Assembly (NCBI GenBank): GCA_030527665.1
Contig: JAUNAK010000021.1
Location: 1-40,829, forward strand
Direction: 5' to 3'
Length of the DNA: 40,829 nt
Source: Eubacteriales bacterium
Lineage (GTDB): Bacteria; Bacillota; Clostridia; Lachnospirales; Lachnospiraceae
Below are positions 7,909 to 15,808 of this stretch, one piece after another; position 1 is the first letter of the stretch, and every line of letters starts with the position of its first letter. The position numbers were made by a program, and so were the translations under genes. The notes beneath the pieces are model-generated. The model did no database searches. It saw only the letters and a list, made by a program, of their open reading frames with translations, and was not told the DNA's origin.

Positions 7909-8406
7909 TTATGCATCCAGACCGTTTCTGCGGCGCATTGCCTTTACCAGACCGCCTGCACGCAGGATCTCCATCAGATTTTCCGGAAGGGAAGCGATCT
8001 CATACTCTTTGCCCTCGTATACGACCTTCTCACCCGGAGTGACCTCCGCCAGCTTTCCTTCTTCCACAACATCTCCCAGCTCACCATTCTCGATCAGCAG
8101 CAGACCGTTGTTGATGGAATTACGGAAAAAGATCCTTGCGAAGGATTTTGCGATTACACATCTGATTCCCAGTGCCTTAATGATCTCCGGTGCCTGCTCA
8201 CGGGAGGAACCGCAGCCGAAATTCTTGCCGGCAACGATCATATCGCCCGGCTGGATCTGTCCGGCCAGTTCCGGACGCAGCGGGGAAAATGCATACGGTT
8301 TCATATCTTCTACGGTTTTTAAAGCCAGATACTCGGTGGGAATGATGATATCGGTGTCGATGTCATCGCCCAGCACCCAGATTCTGGCGGTAAATTTCTC
8401 ACTCAT
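7909..8406 (-). CDS. Isopropylmalate dehydratase-family small subunit (pair 1)
   Basis: Small (swivelling) subunit, 165 aa, partner of the large subunit directly downstream. It contains GDDIDTDIIIP, the NFGCGSSREQAP serine loop that binds substrate, and AKSFARIFFRNSINNG. The specificity loop after the TDIIIP block reads YLAL. From memory of characterised archaeal enzymes, homoaconitases have an arginine in this loop (YLRT type), so a tricarboxylate substrate looks unlikely and a substrate with a hydrophobic side group (isopropylmalate-like) more likely. The start has AGGAGC eight bases before ATG. It begins 217 bp after pair 2 ends, the gap being filled by a GC-rich structured element. Confidence 0.88.
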   Translation of the reverse strand: MSEKFTARIWVLGDDIDTDIIIPTEYLALKTVEDMKPYAFSPLRPELAGQIQPGDMIVAGKNFGCGSSREQAPEIIKALGIRCVIAKSFARIFFRNSINNGLLLIENGELGDVVEEGKLAEVTPGEKVVYEGKEYEIASLPENLMEILRAGGLVKAMRRRNGLDA

Positions 8407-8503
8407 AACTTTGCTCCTGTCTGTTTATTCCCAATCGTATTGTTTTCGTTCTCTGCATGCAGGTTGTGCATGTACCATAAGCAGGTACTCTGAAACCGCC
8501 GGC

Positions 8504-8577
8504 ACTTAGTGAGCCCGCAGAGCGGACTTAGTACCGCTGCGTGCCGAAGGCAGCGAGAGCGTGTCTGCGTCGGTACT
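8504..8577 (-). repeat. GC-rich structured intergenic element between the two dehydratase pairs
   Basis: Inside the 217-bp gap, ACTTAGT occurs twice (8504-8510 and 8526-8532), flanking a CCGC/GCGG mini-hairpin. A perfect 7-bp inverted repeat AGTACCG/CGGTACT (8530-8536, 8571-8577) encloses a further GCC-GAA-GGC hairpin. The composition differs from both flanking genes and recalls the dispersed palindromic units common in Lachnospiraceae genomes. A 68-codon reading frame crosses it, but has no ribosome binding site or coding character. Confidence 0.5.
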
Positions 8578-8623
8578 GCACGACCTGTACGCAGGAGAAC
8601 GCAAAACAATGCTTATTTTTATC

Positions 8624-9871
8624 TTATACCCGGTCGGCGGTTGTGATCTCGCCTGCGATGGCGGATGCGGTTACGGTCGCTGCGGAAGCCAGATATACGA
8701 AGGAATCCTTATGTCCCGCACGGCCTTTAAAGTTTCTTGTTCCGGTGGAGATCAGGGTTTCCCCTTCTCCGATGACACCCTGACAGGATCCCCAGCATAC
8801 CGAACAGTTCGGGTTCATAACGATCGCACCTGCATCAATAAAGATTTTCAGCAGTCCTTCTTCCGCTGCCTGCAGATATACACTGCGGGATGCCGGAACG
8901 ACCAGGAAACGAACCTTATCGGCAACTTTTTTGCCTGCGATGATCTTTGCACCTACACGAAGATCTTCGATACGACCGTTGTTGCAGGATCCCAGGAACG
9001 CCTCATCGATCTTCACGCCGAGAGATTCTTCTGCAGGAACTACATTATCCACAAAATGCGGTTTTGCTACGATCGGACAGATCTCGGAAAGATCAATATC
9101 ATAAACTGCGGAATACACCGCATCTTCATCAGCCTTTACGATTGCCTTCGGCTCTCTTCCATGCTCCTTCAGATAGTCCATGGCAATGTCATCCACTTCC
9201 ATAAGTGCGGTTTTCGCTCCTGCTTCCACACAGAGGTTGCAGACAGAGATACGGTCACTCATGCTCAATGTCGCCAGACCTTCTCCTCCGAACTCCATGG
9301 CCTTGTAGTTGGCACCGTTTGCACCGATCCGGCCGATAATGGTCAGAATCAGATCTCTGGCATATACGCCCTCCGGAAGTTTTCCTTTCAGGTTAAAACG
9401 CAGAGTCTCCGGAACAAGCAGCCAGGACTGACCGGTAACCATGGCATACAGGTAATCGGTACAGCCGACACCGGTACCGAAGGCACCTAAAGCGCCGTAT
9501 GCACAGGTATGGGAATCCGCACCGAAGATCAGATCACCCGGGCATACGTGATTTTCCATCATGACCTGATGGCATACGCCCTCTCCTTCATAGAAACGGA
9601 TACCGTTTGCCTTTGCGAAATCGCGCATCTTCTTGTGCGAAGCCGCTGTTTTTGGGCAGTCGGCAGGAATATTGTGATCCACGATCCAGACCAGTTTGTT
9701 CACATCTGCGATCCGCGGATTTTTCAGTTTATTATACATATCGATGGTAAGATGCGTCGTTCCATCGTTACTCATCAGTTTATCCAGTGTTACGGTCTCG
9801 ATATCACCGGCTTTTGCAGTCTCTTTTCCGGCTGCCAGCGCGATGATTTTTTCAGCCATTGTCATTCCCAT
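8624..9871 (-). CDS. Isopropylmalate dehydratase-family large subunit (pair 2)
   Basis: A second LeuC/aconitase-superfamily large subunit, 415 aa, clearly divergent from pair 1. Cluster ligands are Cys296 in GSCNNGR (Asn replaces the usual Thr) and Cys356/Cys359 in NPNCSVCWG, where pair 1 has PGCGLCCG. GADSHTCAYG and RNFKGRAG are conserved. The different residues around the cluster and the DHNIPADCPKTA segment argue for a different substrate from pair 1 rather than a recent duplication. It follows its small subunit by 24 bp with an AAGGAG site. One pair is probably for leucine synthesis; which one cannot be decided here. Confidence 0.87.
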   Translation of the reverse strand: MGMTMAEKIIALAAGKETAKAGDIETVTLDKLMSNDGTTHLTIDMYNKLKNPRIADVNKLVWIVDHNIPADCPKTAASHKKMRDFAKANGIRFYEGEGVCHQVMMENHVCPGDLIFGADSHTCAYGALGAFGTGVGCTDYLYAMVTGQSWLLVPETLRFNLKGKLPEGVYARDLILTIIGRIGANGANYKAMEFGGEGLATLSMSDRISVCNLCVEAGAKTALMEVDDIAMDYLKEHGREPKAIVKADEDAVYSAVYDIDLSEICPIVAKPHFVDNVVPAEESLGVKIDEAFLGSCNNGRIEDLRVGAKIIAGKKVADKVRFLVVPASRSVYLQAAEEGLLKIFIDAGAIVMNPNCSVCWGSCQGVIGEGETLISTGTRNFKGRAGHKDSFVYLASAATVTASAIAGEITTADRV

Positions 9872-9895
9872 GATCCATCTTCTCCTTTCCTCTGA

Positions 9896-10363
9896 TCAGG
9901 CATCCAGAGATGCGATCAGTCCGCCCTGATCCAGGATTGCCTGCATCTTGGCCGGAAGTTTTGTGCATTCATATGTTTTGCCTTCACAGGTGATGGTTCC
10001 GTTCTCCATGGAAAGTTCCATTTCCTGTCCGGCCTCTACGTTGTCATACAGATCCTTGCATACTATAACCGGCAGTCCGATATTGATCGCATTGCGATAG
10101 AAGATGCGTGCGAAGGATTTGGCAACAACAGCCTTTACCCCCAGTGCCTTCAGCACACTCGGTGCCTGCTCTCTGGATGAACCGCAGCCGAAGTTTTCAT
10201 CGGCAACAACATAATCACCCGGTTTTACCGTTGATGCAAAATCCGCATCCAGCGATTCAAAGGTATGTGCTTTCATCTCATCAATGGTAGGAAAAAGCAG
10301 ATACTGTGATGCAATGATCTGATCGGTATCTACATCTTTATAAAAGCGAAAAATCTTTCCCAT
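9896..10363 (-). CDS. Isopropylmalate dehydratase-family small subunit (pair 2)
   Basis: Small subunit, 155 aa from the chosen start, with KDVDTDQIIAS, the ENFGCGSSREQAPS substrate loop and AKSFARIFYRNAINIG. The specificity loop reads YLLF, again without the arginine of homoaconitases. I choose the ATG at 10363 because AGGAGG lies seven bases upstream and the protein then begins MGKIFRFYKDVD as in the family; the reading frame extends 23 codons further (to 10432), but that extension has no ribosome binding site and overlaps the repeated leader. It is the first gene of a four-gene minus-strand series (small-large, small-large) and is preceded by a leader of about 210 nt with two 48-bp repeats. 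Confidence 0.87.
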   Translation of the reverse strand: MGKIFRFYKDVDTDQIIASQYLLFPTIDEMKAHTFESLDADFASTVKPGDYVVADENFGCGSSREQAPSVLKALGVKAVVAKSFARIFYRNAINIGLPVIVCKDLYDNVEAGQEMELSMENGTITCEGKTYECTKLPAKMQAILDQGGLIASLDA

Positions 10364-10424
10364 GGGGAACCTCCTGTCATTCATACTTATCTCTCTTGTT
10401 CCTCTGCTTCCCTTCCCTGTGTGC

Positions 10425-10520
10425 GAATACATTTTTGCGATTCACGTTTTACGCACAGTTCCTGCAAAACAGCAATACACGTTTGCGATCCGTGTTTCAC
10501 TCACAGATCCTGCTAAGCAG
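10425..10520 (-). repeat. Two abutting 48-bp repeats in the dehydratase leader
   Basis: Unit 1 (10425-10472) and unit 2 (10473-10520) abut exactly and match at 37 of 48 positions. Read on the transcript strand each unit starts CTG-x-AGCAG or CTG-x-GCAG (a small hairpin) and ends ATCGCAAA-x-GTATT. In the upstream unit an 8-bp stem GATCTGTG/CACGGATC can form. They lie between the predicted -10 (10581) and the start codon (10363), so they would be in the 5' leader RNA. Confidence 0.7.
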
Positions 10521-10580
10521 ACCTTCTGCTCTGCGCTTTCGGAAACCAGTCGGCTGCCCGTCATGCGGACACATACAGTC

Positions 10581-10610
10581 ATTATATAAGCATTCCGCTA
10601 AATACACAAA
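10581..10610 (-). promoter_or_regulatory. Candidate promoter of the dehydratase operon
   Basis: Minus strand: consensus -10 TATAAT (10581-10586) preceded 18 bp upstream by a weak TTTGTG (10605-10610). It sits just after the peroxidase terminator and would give a leader of about 210 nt before the small-subunit ATG. Confidence 0.5.
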
Positions 10611-10618
10611 CAAAAATC

Positions 10619-10641
10619 GCCCGTATCCGGAAGATACGGGC
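10619..10641 (-). terminator. Terminator of the glutathione peroxidase gene
   Basis: A 9-bp perfect stem GCCCGTATC/GATACGGGC with a 5-nt loop, followed on the minus strand by GATTTTTG. The plus side is also T-rich. It lies 53 bp past the peroxidase stop. Confidence 0.85.
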
Positions 10642-10693
10642 AAATTATTTTTGTCAGAAATGATTTTATTATTAATAAATTCGGATTCAGCGA

Positions 10694-11236
10694 TTACAGA
10701 AGCGCTTTTACAGCTGCATCTACGTCCTTCATATCAGCGGTCGGCTCGAATCGGGCAACAACCTCACCATCTCTGTTTACAAGGAATTTTGTGAAGTTCC
10801 ACTTGATATCCGGATTGTTCTTGTAATCCTTGTCGATTTTCTTGAGCATAGCGCTCATGGCAAGCGCTTTCACCCCTTTACCGAAACCAGCAAATCCCTG
10901 CTGCTCCTTCAGATAGCCGTACAGCGGAAGTGCATTCTCACCGTTTACATCGCTCTTCTTCATCTGCGGGAATTTTGTATTGTAGTGAAGGGTACAGAAC
11001 TCATGAATCTCCTCATCGGTTCCCGGTGTCTGTCCGGCAAACTGGTTGCAGGGAATGTCCAGGATATCGAATCCCTTCTCTGCATAATCCTCAAACATCT
11101 GCTCCAGCTCCTTGTACTGCGGAGTAAAGCCGCAGCCGGTTGCTGTATTCACTACCAGAAATACTTTACCGCGATACTGCTCCAGAGATACTTCCTCACC
11201 ACGTGCGTTTAATACATTGTACTCATAAATAGACAT
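10694..11236 (-). CDS. Glutathione peroxidase family protein (Cys type)
   Basis: A thiol peroxidase of the GPx family, reducing hydroperoxides in the cytoplasm. The catalytic tetrad is readable: peroxidatic Cys35 in NTATGCGFTPQY (cysteine in place of selenocysteine), Gln65 in PCNQF, and Trp146-Asn147 in KWNFTKF. A second cysteine at 81 in EIHEFC is in the place of the resolving cysteine of thioredoxin-dependent members, so thioredoxin rather than glutathione is the likely reductant in a clostridium. The length of 180 aa is normal. It is monocistronic, with a strong promoter and a perfect palindrome over the predicted transcription start, implying repression relieved by peroxide or a related signal. 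Confidence 0.93.
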   Translation of the reverse strand: MSIYEYNVLNARGEEVSLEQYRGKVFLVVNTATGCGFTPQYKELEQMFEDYAEKGFDILDIPCNQFAGQTPGTDEEIHEFCTLHYNTKFPQMKKSDVNGENALPLYGYLKEQQGFAGFGKGVKALAMSAMLKKIDKDYKNNPDIKWNFTKFLVNRDGEVVARFEPTADMKDVDAAVKALL

Positions 11237-11285
11237 CTGCTGTTCCTCCTGTTAAATTATATATGTTCGCTTTTTAATTTTGTGA

Positions 11286-11304
11286 AATTGTATTTGATAC
11301 AATT
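11286..11304 (-). promoter_or_regulatory. Perfect 8-3-8 palindrome over the peroxidase transcription start
   Basis: AATTGTAT-TTG-ATACAATT is a perfect 19-bp inverted repeat, two bases downstream of the -10 box and so covering +1. The half-sites resemble those of MarR/OhrR-type repressors more than the 7-1-7 PerR box. The binding protein is not in the window. Confidence 0.75.
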
Positions 11305-11305
11305 G

Positions 11306-11334
11306 ATTCTAATCCAACAGCACCATTCTGTCAA
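11306..11334 (-). promoter_or_regulatory. Promoter of the glutathione peroxidase gene
   Basis: Minus strand: consensus -35 TTGACA (11329-11334), 17-bp spacer, -10 TAGAAT (11306-11311). The predicted start lies in the adjacent palindrome. Confidence 0.82.
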
Positions 11335-11385
11335 CTACTTTTTTCACTTTTTTTAGATATTTGCTTCGATTTATTCTACGCAGAA

Positions 11386-11419
11386 GATCCGCAGATTCTC
11401 CTGAGAAAATCTGCGGATC
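11386..11419 (-). terminator. Hairpin downstream of the GH32 gene
   Basis: A 12-bp perfect stem GATCCGCAGATT/AATCTGCGGATC with a 10-nt loop, 110 bp past the fructosidase stop. The U-run after it on the minus strand is weak (TTCTGCG), so termination may be incomplete. Confidence 0.6.
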
Positions 11420-11528
11420 AACACCATTCCTTATCATACGAATGAACCTGCATGCAGATCATCTTTCCGGATCCGCATTATATATGCCGTTCTTCCCGTA
11501 TCTCTTATCTTATTTCATTACAAGCATC

Positions 11529-13004
11529 TTACTTCATTACAAGCTCATATTTTTCCACATCGATCACAGCAGTTCCCTGCGCCGAGAAACGAATTCCTTC
11601 CGACTGCAGCGGAGTAACCATGGCCATACTGAAAACCTGCTCGCCATCGTTTACAAACAGTTCCGCAGAATTGCGGTCCAGAATGAAGCGAAGTTTGATC
11701 TCACCATTTCTGTCTGCCACACGCATTTTGCGCTGGCAGAGAACATCCCGAATCAGTCCGGAATATGTTCTGTCCGCTTCCATCATGTTTCTCGCCGGAT
11801 CATAGGTAAATACAGTTGTATTTTCCTCGTCACAGGCAATTTCCACGGTAAAGGAATCATAGCTGCCGCCCTTGACCGTCACTGTCATATCCAGATATCT
11901 TCCGCGGATACCCTCCAGTTCACAGTCTCCGGCAACCGTAACATCCGTATAGACGGTCTTTCCGGTTCTGTAATTCTCGATCTCCCGGATGGGTATCTGC
12001 CAGATACGGCCGTTTTTCAGTGTCAGTTCTCTCGGAATGGTCATCATGCCGTTCCACTTCCGTCCCTGCGGCAGGAAGTTGTTATCCCAGGACTGCATCC
12101 ATCCAACCATTACCCGTCTGCCATCCGGAAGCAGCAGGGTCTCCGGTGCATAAAAATCGAAGCCGTAATCCAAAGCCCGCGCATCTCCATAGGAATAGAC
12201 ATGCTTTTCTGCATCGTAGTCACCGGTGAAATAGATTGCATTGTTTCCGTTGTGGAACTCATATCGGTCTGCACGCATATCCTGCGGGGAAGTGATCAGT
12301 ACGTGCTTGTCTCCCAGTGCAAAAAAATCCGGACACTCCCACATGCCGCCGTATCTTCCGTCATTATGTGCCAGAACCGTTTCATATTTCCAGTTTCTAA
12401 GATCGGTACTGGTAAACAGAAGGATCTGCCCGAAACGATTCTCATCCCGGTTTCCGGCGATCATGCAGTAATGATCACCTTCCTTCCAGAACTTCGGATC
12501 CCGAAAGTCGGTTCGGTTAAAGCCGTCAGGCAGGTCCTCGCCCCGAACCACCGGATTGTTTTCGTATTTGCTGTAATTGACTCCGTCACCGACGGCAAGA
12601 CACTGGTTCTGCAGCTCGGTCTCGGTTCCGTCTCCATTCGGCACTTTGCTCACTCCGGTATACAGCAGCACATGTCCCTCCTCCGTTTCCATAGCCGTAC
12701 CGGAAAAGCATCCGATGGCATCCGGATCCGAATCCGGTGAAAGAGCCGCCGGAAGAAACTCCCATCTGATCAGATCCTCACTGACTGCATGTCCCCAGTG
12801 CATGGGACCCCAGCAGGTATCATATGGATAGTACTGGTAGAACAGATGTGTCTTTCCCTGATACACGGAAAAACCGTTTGGATCGTTCATCCATCCAACC
12901 AGCGGTGTCAGATGAAAAGCCGGGCGATCCTTCTCACCGATGGCTTCCGACGCCTTCTTCTCATATGCACGTGTTTCTTCTATTGTATATCTGCGAAATT
13001 CCAT
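11529..13004 (-). CDS. GH32 beta-fructofuranosidase / sucrose-6-phosphate hydrolase
   Basis: Glycoside hydrolase family 32 enzyme that cleaves beta-fructosidic bonds in sucrose, fructo-oligosaccharides or their phosphates. The three catalytic blocks are present: WMNDPNG with nucleophile Asp41, FRDP at 167-170 (transition-state stabiliser) and WECPDFF with acid/base Glu223. A beta-sandwich domain fills residues ~340-491. At 491 aa it has normal length. No signal peptide, so it acts inside the cell on imported sugar. It is the last gene of the operon permease-permease-binding protein-hydrolase, 123 bp after the binding-protein gene. Because import is by ABC transporter and not PTS, unphosphorylated fructosides are the likelier substrate. 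Confidence 0.93.
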   Translation of the reverse strand: MEFRRYTIEETRAYEKKASEAIGEKDRPAFHLTPLVGWMNDPNGFSVYQGKTHLFYQYYPYDTCWGPMHWGHAVSEDLIRWEFLPAALSPDSDPDAIGCFSGTAMETEEGHVLLYTGVSKVPNGDGTETELQNQCLAVGDGVNYSKYENNPVVRGEDLPDGFNRTDFRDPKFWKEGDHYCMIAGNRDENRFGQILLFTSTDLRNWKYETVLAHNDGRYGGMWECPDFFALGDKHVLITSPQDMRADRYEFHNGNNAIYFTGDYDAEKHVYSYGDARALDYGFDFYAPETLLLPDGRRVMVGWMQSWDNNFLPQGRKWNGMMTIPRELTLKNGRIWQIPIREIENYRTGKTVYTDVTVAGDCELEGIRGRYLDMTVTVKGGSYDSFTVEIACDEENTTVFTYDPARNMMEADRTYSGLIRDVLCQRKMRVADRNGEIKLRFILDRNSAELFVNDGEQVFSMAMVTPLQSEGIRFSAQGTAVIDVEKYELVMK

Positions 13005-13044
13005 ATTTGTTCTCTCTTCCTGCGATGGGTCTCTGATATAAATG

Positions 13045-13112
13045 GAGCTGACGCCCCAAATGTTCTATCCTGCGTTTAGCATCACATTCTATCACATTCT
13101 GTTTGTCAGCTC
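13045..13112 (-). other. Intercistronic stem between binding-protein and GH32 genes
   Basis: GAGCTGAC (13045-13052) and GTCAGCTC (13105-13112) form a perfect 8-bp stem with a 52-nt loop. The loop holds an exact 10-bp tandem duplication, ATCACATTCT twice (13081-13100). It could protect the 3' end of the binding-protein mRNA. No U-run follows. Confidence 0.4.
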
Positions 13113-13127
13113 TGATATGTTTTTATG

Positions 13128-14804
13128 TTATTTTGCATCTGCGTAAAAGGCATCCAGATATTTCTGGTAGATCTCCAGATACTTCGGAAGTCCGTATGCA
13201 TCCAGATCTTTGAGATACTGATCCCAGTCTGCATCGGTGAATCCATTCATGATCCAGTCGGATTTCTTTGCATTGATATTTTTCTGAATATCTGCCTGCA
13301 GATTGGACAGTTCCTCTGTATCCTCGCGATTCATGAATACGTTTGGATATACATACTTTGTATTCATATCCTGTGTATAGATGTCCTTGATCCAGTCCAG
13401 ACGATACTGTGCATCATCCGGGCAGGTTACATAAACGCCGTAGTACTCATCCAGAATTGCCAGCGGTCCGGCAACGTTCTCTGCCTCACGAACCTCTACC
13501 GGAGAAGCATCACCCAGCGGTGCATGTTTCAGCATATCTTCACCAGCATCATTTTTTCCAAGTTCAAAAATATCAAACTCATCGTCTTCGCCATAGGTTC
13601 CCCAGTTATTCTGCGGAGACTGGAACGGATCATACATCTGATCAAGCCATGCACAAACCAGTGCCGGATTCTTTGCTACAGAAGTAACTACGCAGCGTCC
13701 TCTGTCATATCCACTTGTGAAGGAACCATTCTGCGGAGTAATGTTTCTTGTGTCTGCAGTCAGTGCCGGAAGCGGAACCCAGTCTTCCAGATTGTCGATG
13801 TTGGCAACATCCCAGCTGAAGCATACGCCGTAGCGTCCGGACTTACCTTTTGAAACATACGTGGACCACTCCTGTGTAAATGCCTCCGGATCGATCAGTC
13901 CTTCTTCATATAATTTATGCAGCCAGGTCAGACCATCTTTGTAGCCCTGCTGTGTCGCACTGCAGATTACTTTCAGATCATCGGTTACGGCAATATGACG
14001 GCCTCTGTCAGCATCTCCGTATCCTTCACCGAAGCCATTGATAATGATTGCCGGATCCTGGTCTCCGTCATTGACGATACAGGACATCGGAATAATATCA
14101 CCTTCGATCCCAAACTCAGCCTGCAGCTCAGAGGAATGATCACGGAATGCGATCAGAACCTGTTCAAATTCATCAACGGTAGTCGGCATTTCCAGTCCCA
14201 GGAAATCCATCCATTTCTTGTTGATAAAGCTCATGTCACCGACAGTCTGGATTGCTGTCTTGTTTGCACCCAACTGCTCGATCCACGGCAGGGACCAGAT
14301 ATGGCCTTCTGTATCAGTTGTCATGGTACGATATTCCGGATATTTATCAAATACCGCTTTCAGATTCGGCATGTAGGCATCGATGTAATCTTCCAGATTG
14401 ATGATAACACCCTGATCGGCATATTTCAGAAGATCACTGTCACTGAATCCGGCTGTAAAAATGAAATCGGTCAGTGAATTCACATCTGCCATTGCCAGAG
14501 AGATCTTGTCGGACCACTGGTCGCCCTGGATCGCTGTCCACTCGATCTCAACATTGGTCTTCTCCTGCAGTCTCTTGAAGATCGTACGATTGTTTGGATT
14601 CGATTCGGTATTTGCCGGATAGCTGATCATACCGGTCAGTGTTGTCTTCTCTGCCAGCGGCATTGCTACAGATGCCGGATCCACCTCTTTAAATGTTCCG
14701 TCATTCAGTTCCACTTTGGAGCTGCTTCCGCAGCCTGCCATGGAGATCACGGTCGCTGCTGCAAGTGTAACTGCAAGCATTCTTTTGACTACGCTCTTTT
14801 TCAT
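13128..14804 (-). CDS. Extracellular sugar-binding lipoprotein of a CUT1 ABC importer
   Basis: A 558-aa solute-binding lipoprotein. Residues 1-24 are a lipoprotein signal ending in the lipobox SMAGC, so Cys25 is the anchor. The large size and the body (VDEFEQVLIAFRDH, GRCVVTSVAKNP, QYRLDWIKDIYTQD) match the LplA-type family that works with LplB/LplC-like permeases on oligo- and polysaccharides. It is placed after both permease genes, with a 91-bp gap containing a small CCGGT/ACCGG hairpin (14844-14860), and before the GH32 gene. Substrate inferred from that neighbour: beta-fructosides. No ATPase gene lies in the locus; a shared MsmX-type ATPase elsewhere is expected for such systems. Confidence 0.9.
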   Translation of the reverse strand: MKKSVVKRMLAVTLAAATVISMAGCGSSSKVELNDGTFKEVDPASVAMPLAEKTTLTGMISYPANTESNPNNRTIFKRLQEKTNVEIEWTAIQGDQWSDKISLAMADVNSLTDFIFTAGFSDSDLLKYADQGVIINLEDYIDAYMPNLKAVFDKYPEYRTMTTDTEGHIWSLPWIEQLGANKTAIQTVGDMSFINKKWMDFLGLEMPTTVDEFEQVLIAFRDHSSELQAEFGIEGDIIPMSCIVNDGDQDPAIIINGFGEGYGDADRGRHIAVTDDLKVICSATQQGYKDGLTWLHKLYEEGLIDPEAFTQEWSTYVSKGKSGRYGVCFSWDVANIDNLEDWVPLPALTADTRNITPQNGSFTSGYDRGRCVVTSVAKNPALVCAWLDQMYDPFQSPQNNWGTYGEDDEFDIFELGKNDAGEDMLKHAPLGDASPVEVREAENVAGPLAILDEYYGVYVTCPDDAQYRLDWIKDIYTQDMNTKYVYPNVFMNREDTEELSNLQADIQKNINAKKSDWIMNGFTDADWDQYLKDLDAYGLPKYLEIYQKYLDAFYADAK

Positions 14805-14895
14805 AGTTTTGTCTCCTTATGAATATGAAAACTCTATATCCACCCGGTCATATGAACCGGATAAACTTCATGTATCTGGATAGCCGGTACGTTTA

Positions 14896-15795
14896 TCAAC
14901 CCTTTACCGATCCTGCCATAATGCCCGCATCGAAATATTTCTGGAAGAACGGGTACATAACAAGCAGCGGCAGACTGGAAATAATGATCGTTGCATACTT
15001 TAAAAGCTCAGCCAGCTGTGCACGCTGTGCGGTACTCTGCATATCCGCGATCATTCCGGACTCCGGCTGGTTCTGGATCAGAATCGAACGAAGCACCAGC
15101 TGCAGCGGCTGTTTTGCCGCATCGTTCAGATAGATCATGGCATCAAAGTAACTGTTCCACATGGCAACAAACTGCCACAGTGCAAGTACGGCGATCAGCG
15201 GAAGGCATACCGGAAGCAGAATTTTGAAGAAATAGGTTACCTCGCTGGCACCATCCACCTCTGCTGCCTCACGCAGCTCCTGCGGAACTCCCTGATAGTA
15301 TGTTCTGGCGATGATCATGTTCCAGACGCTGAATGCACCCGGAAGAATGATTGCCCACATGCTGTCCTTCAGTCCCAGGCCGGTAACAAGAAGGTAGGTC
15401 GGGATCAATCCGCCTCCGAAAAACATGGTGATCATAAAGATCACATTGAAAAATTTTCTTCCCTTAAAATCCACACGAGACATCGGATAGGCTGCCAGCA
15501 GTGTGATGAATACAGATACGACCGTAAATACCAGTGAGTAGATCACCGCGTTTTTGAAGCCGACCCAGATCTGCGCATTGGAAATAACACGTTCATAGGC
15601 GGTCGTCGTCCATTTGCTGAAATCAAAGGAAATTCCACTGTTCTGCAGTGTGATCGGATCCATGAAGGAAGCAATCACGATATAAAGCATCGGTACGATA
15701 ATTGCCAGTACAAACAATCCCAGAAGGATATAGCCGATCATCAGTAAGGTTTTATCCTGACCGGAAAGTCTGGCAAACTGACTTTTCTTTTTCAT
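14896..15795 (-). CDS. CUT1 ABC sugar permease, LplC-like
   Basis: Inner-membrane permease of the carbohydrate uptake-1 family, 299 aa with about six membrane segments. The cytoplasmic EAA loop that docks the ATPase reads EAAEVDGASEVTYFFKI near residues 200-215. I place the start at 15795 (MKKKSQFARLSG), which has AGAGGGGGA upstream and begins 13 bp after the preceding permease stop; the reading frame extends 11 codons further into that gene without a ribosome binding site. It forms the translocation pore with the LplB-like permease encoded just upstream. Confidence 0.9.
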   Translation of the reverse strand: MKKKSQFARLSGQDKTLLMIGYILLGLFVLAIIVPMLYIVIASFMDPITLQNSGISFDFSKWTTTAYERVISNAQIWVGFKNAVIYSLVFTVVSVFITLLAAYPMSRVDFKGRKFFNVIFMITMFFGGGLIPTYLLVTGLGLKDSMWAIILPGAFSVWNMIIARTYYQGVPQELREAAEVDGASEVTYFFKILLPVCLPLIAVLALWQFVAMWNSYFDAMIYLNDAAKQPLQLVLRSILIQNQPESGMIADMQSTAQRAQLAELLKYATIIISSLPLLVMYPFFQKYFDAGIMAGSVKG

Positions 15796-15808
15796 TGCTG
15801 TCCCCCTC

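Noticed and set aside
8403-8609. 68-codon minus-strand frame between the dehydratase pairs
   Set aside because: Runs through a repeat-like structured element, lacks a ribosome binding site and has a Cys/Arg/Leu-rich composition typical of non-coding GC-rich DNA.
11361-12740. 459-codon plus-strand frame opposite the GH32 gene
   Set aside because: Antisense shadow of a protein with all three GH32 catalytic blocks; no domain and no ribosome binding site on the plus strand.
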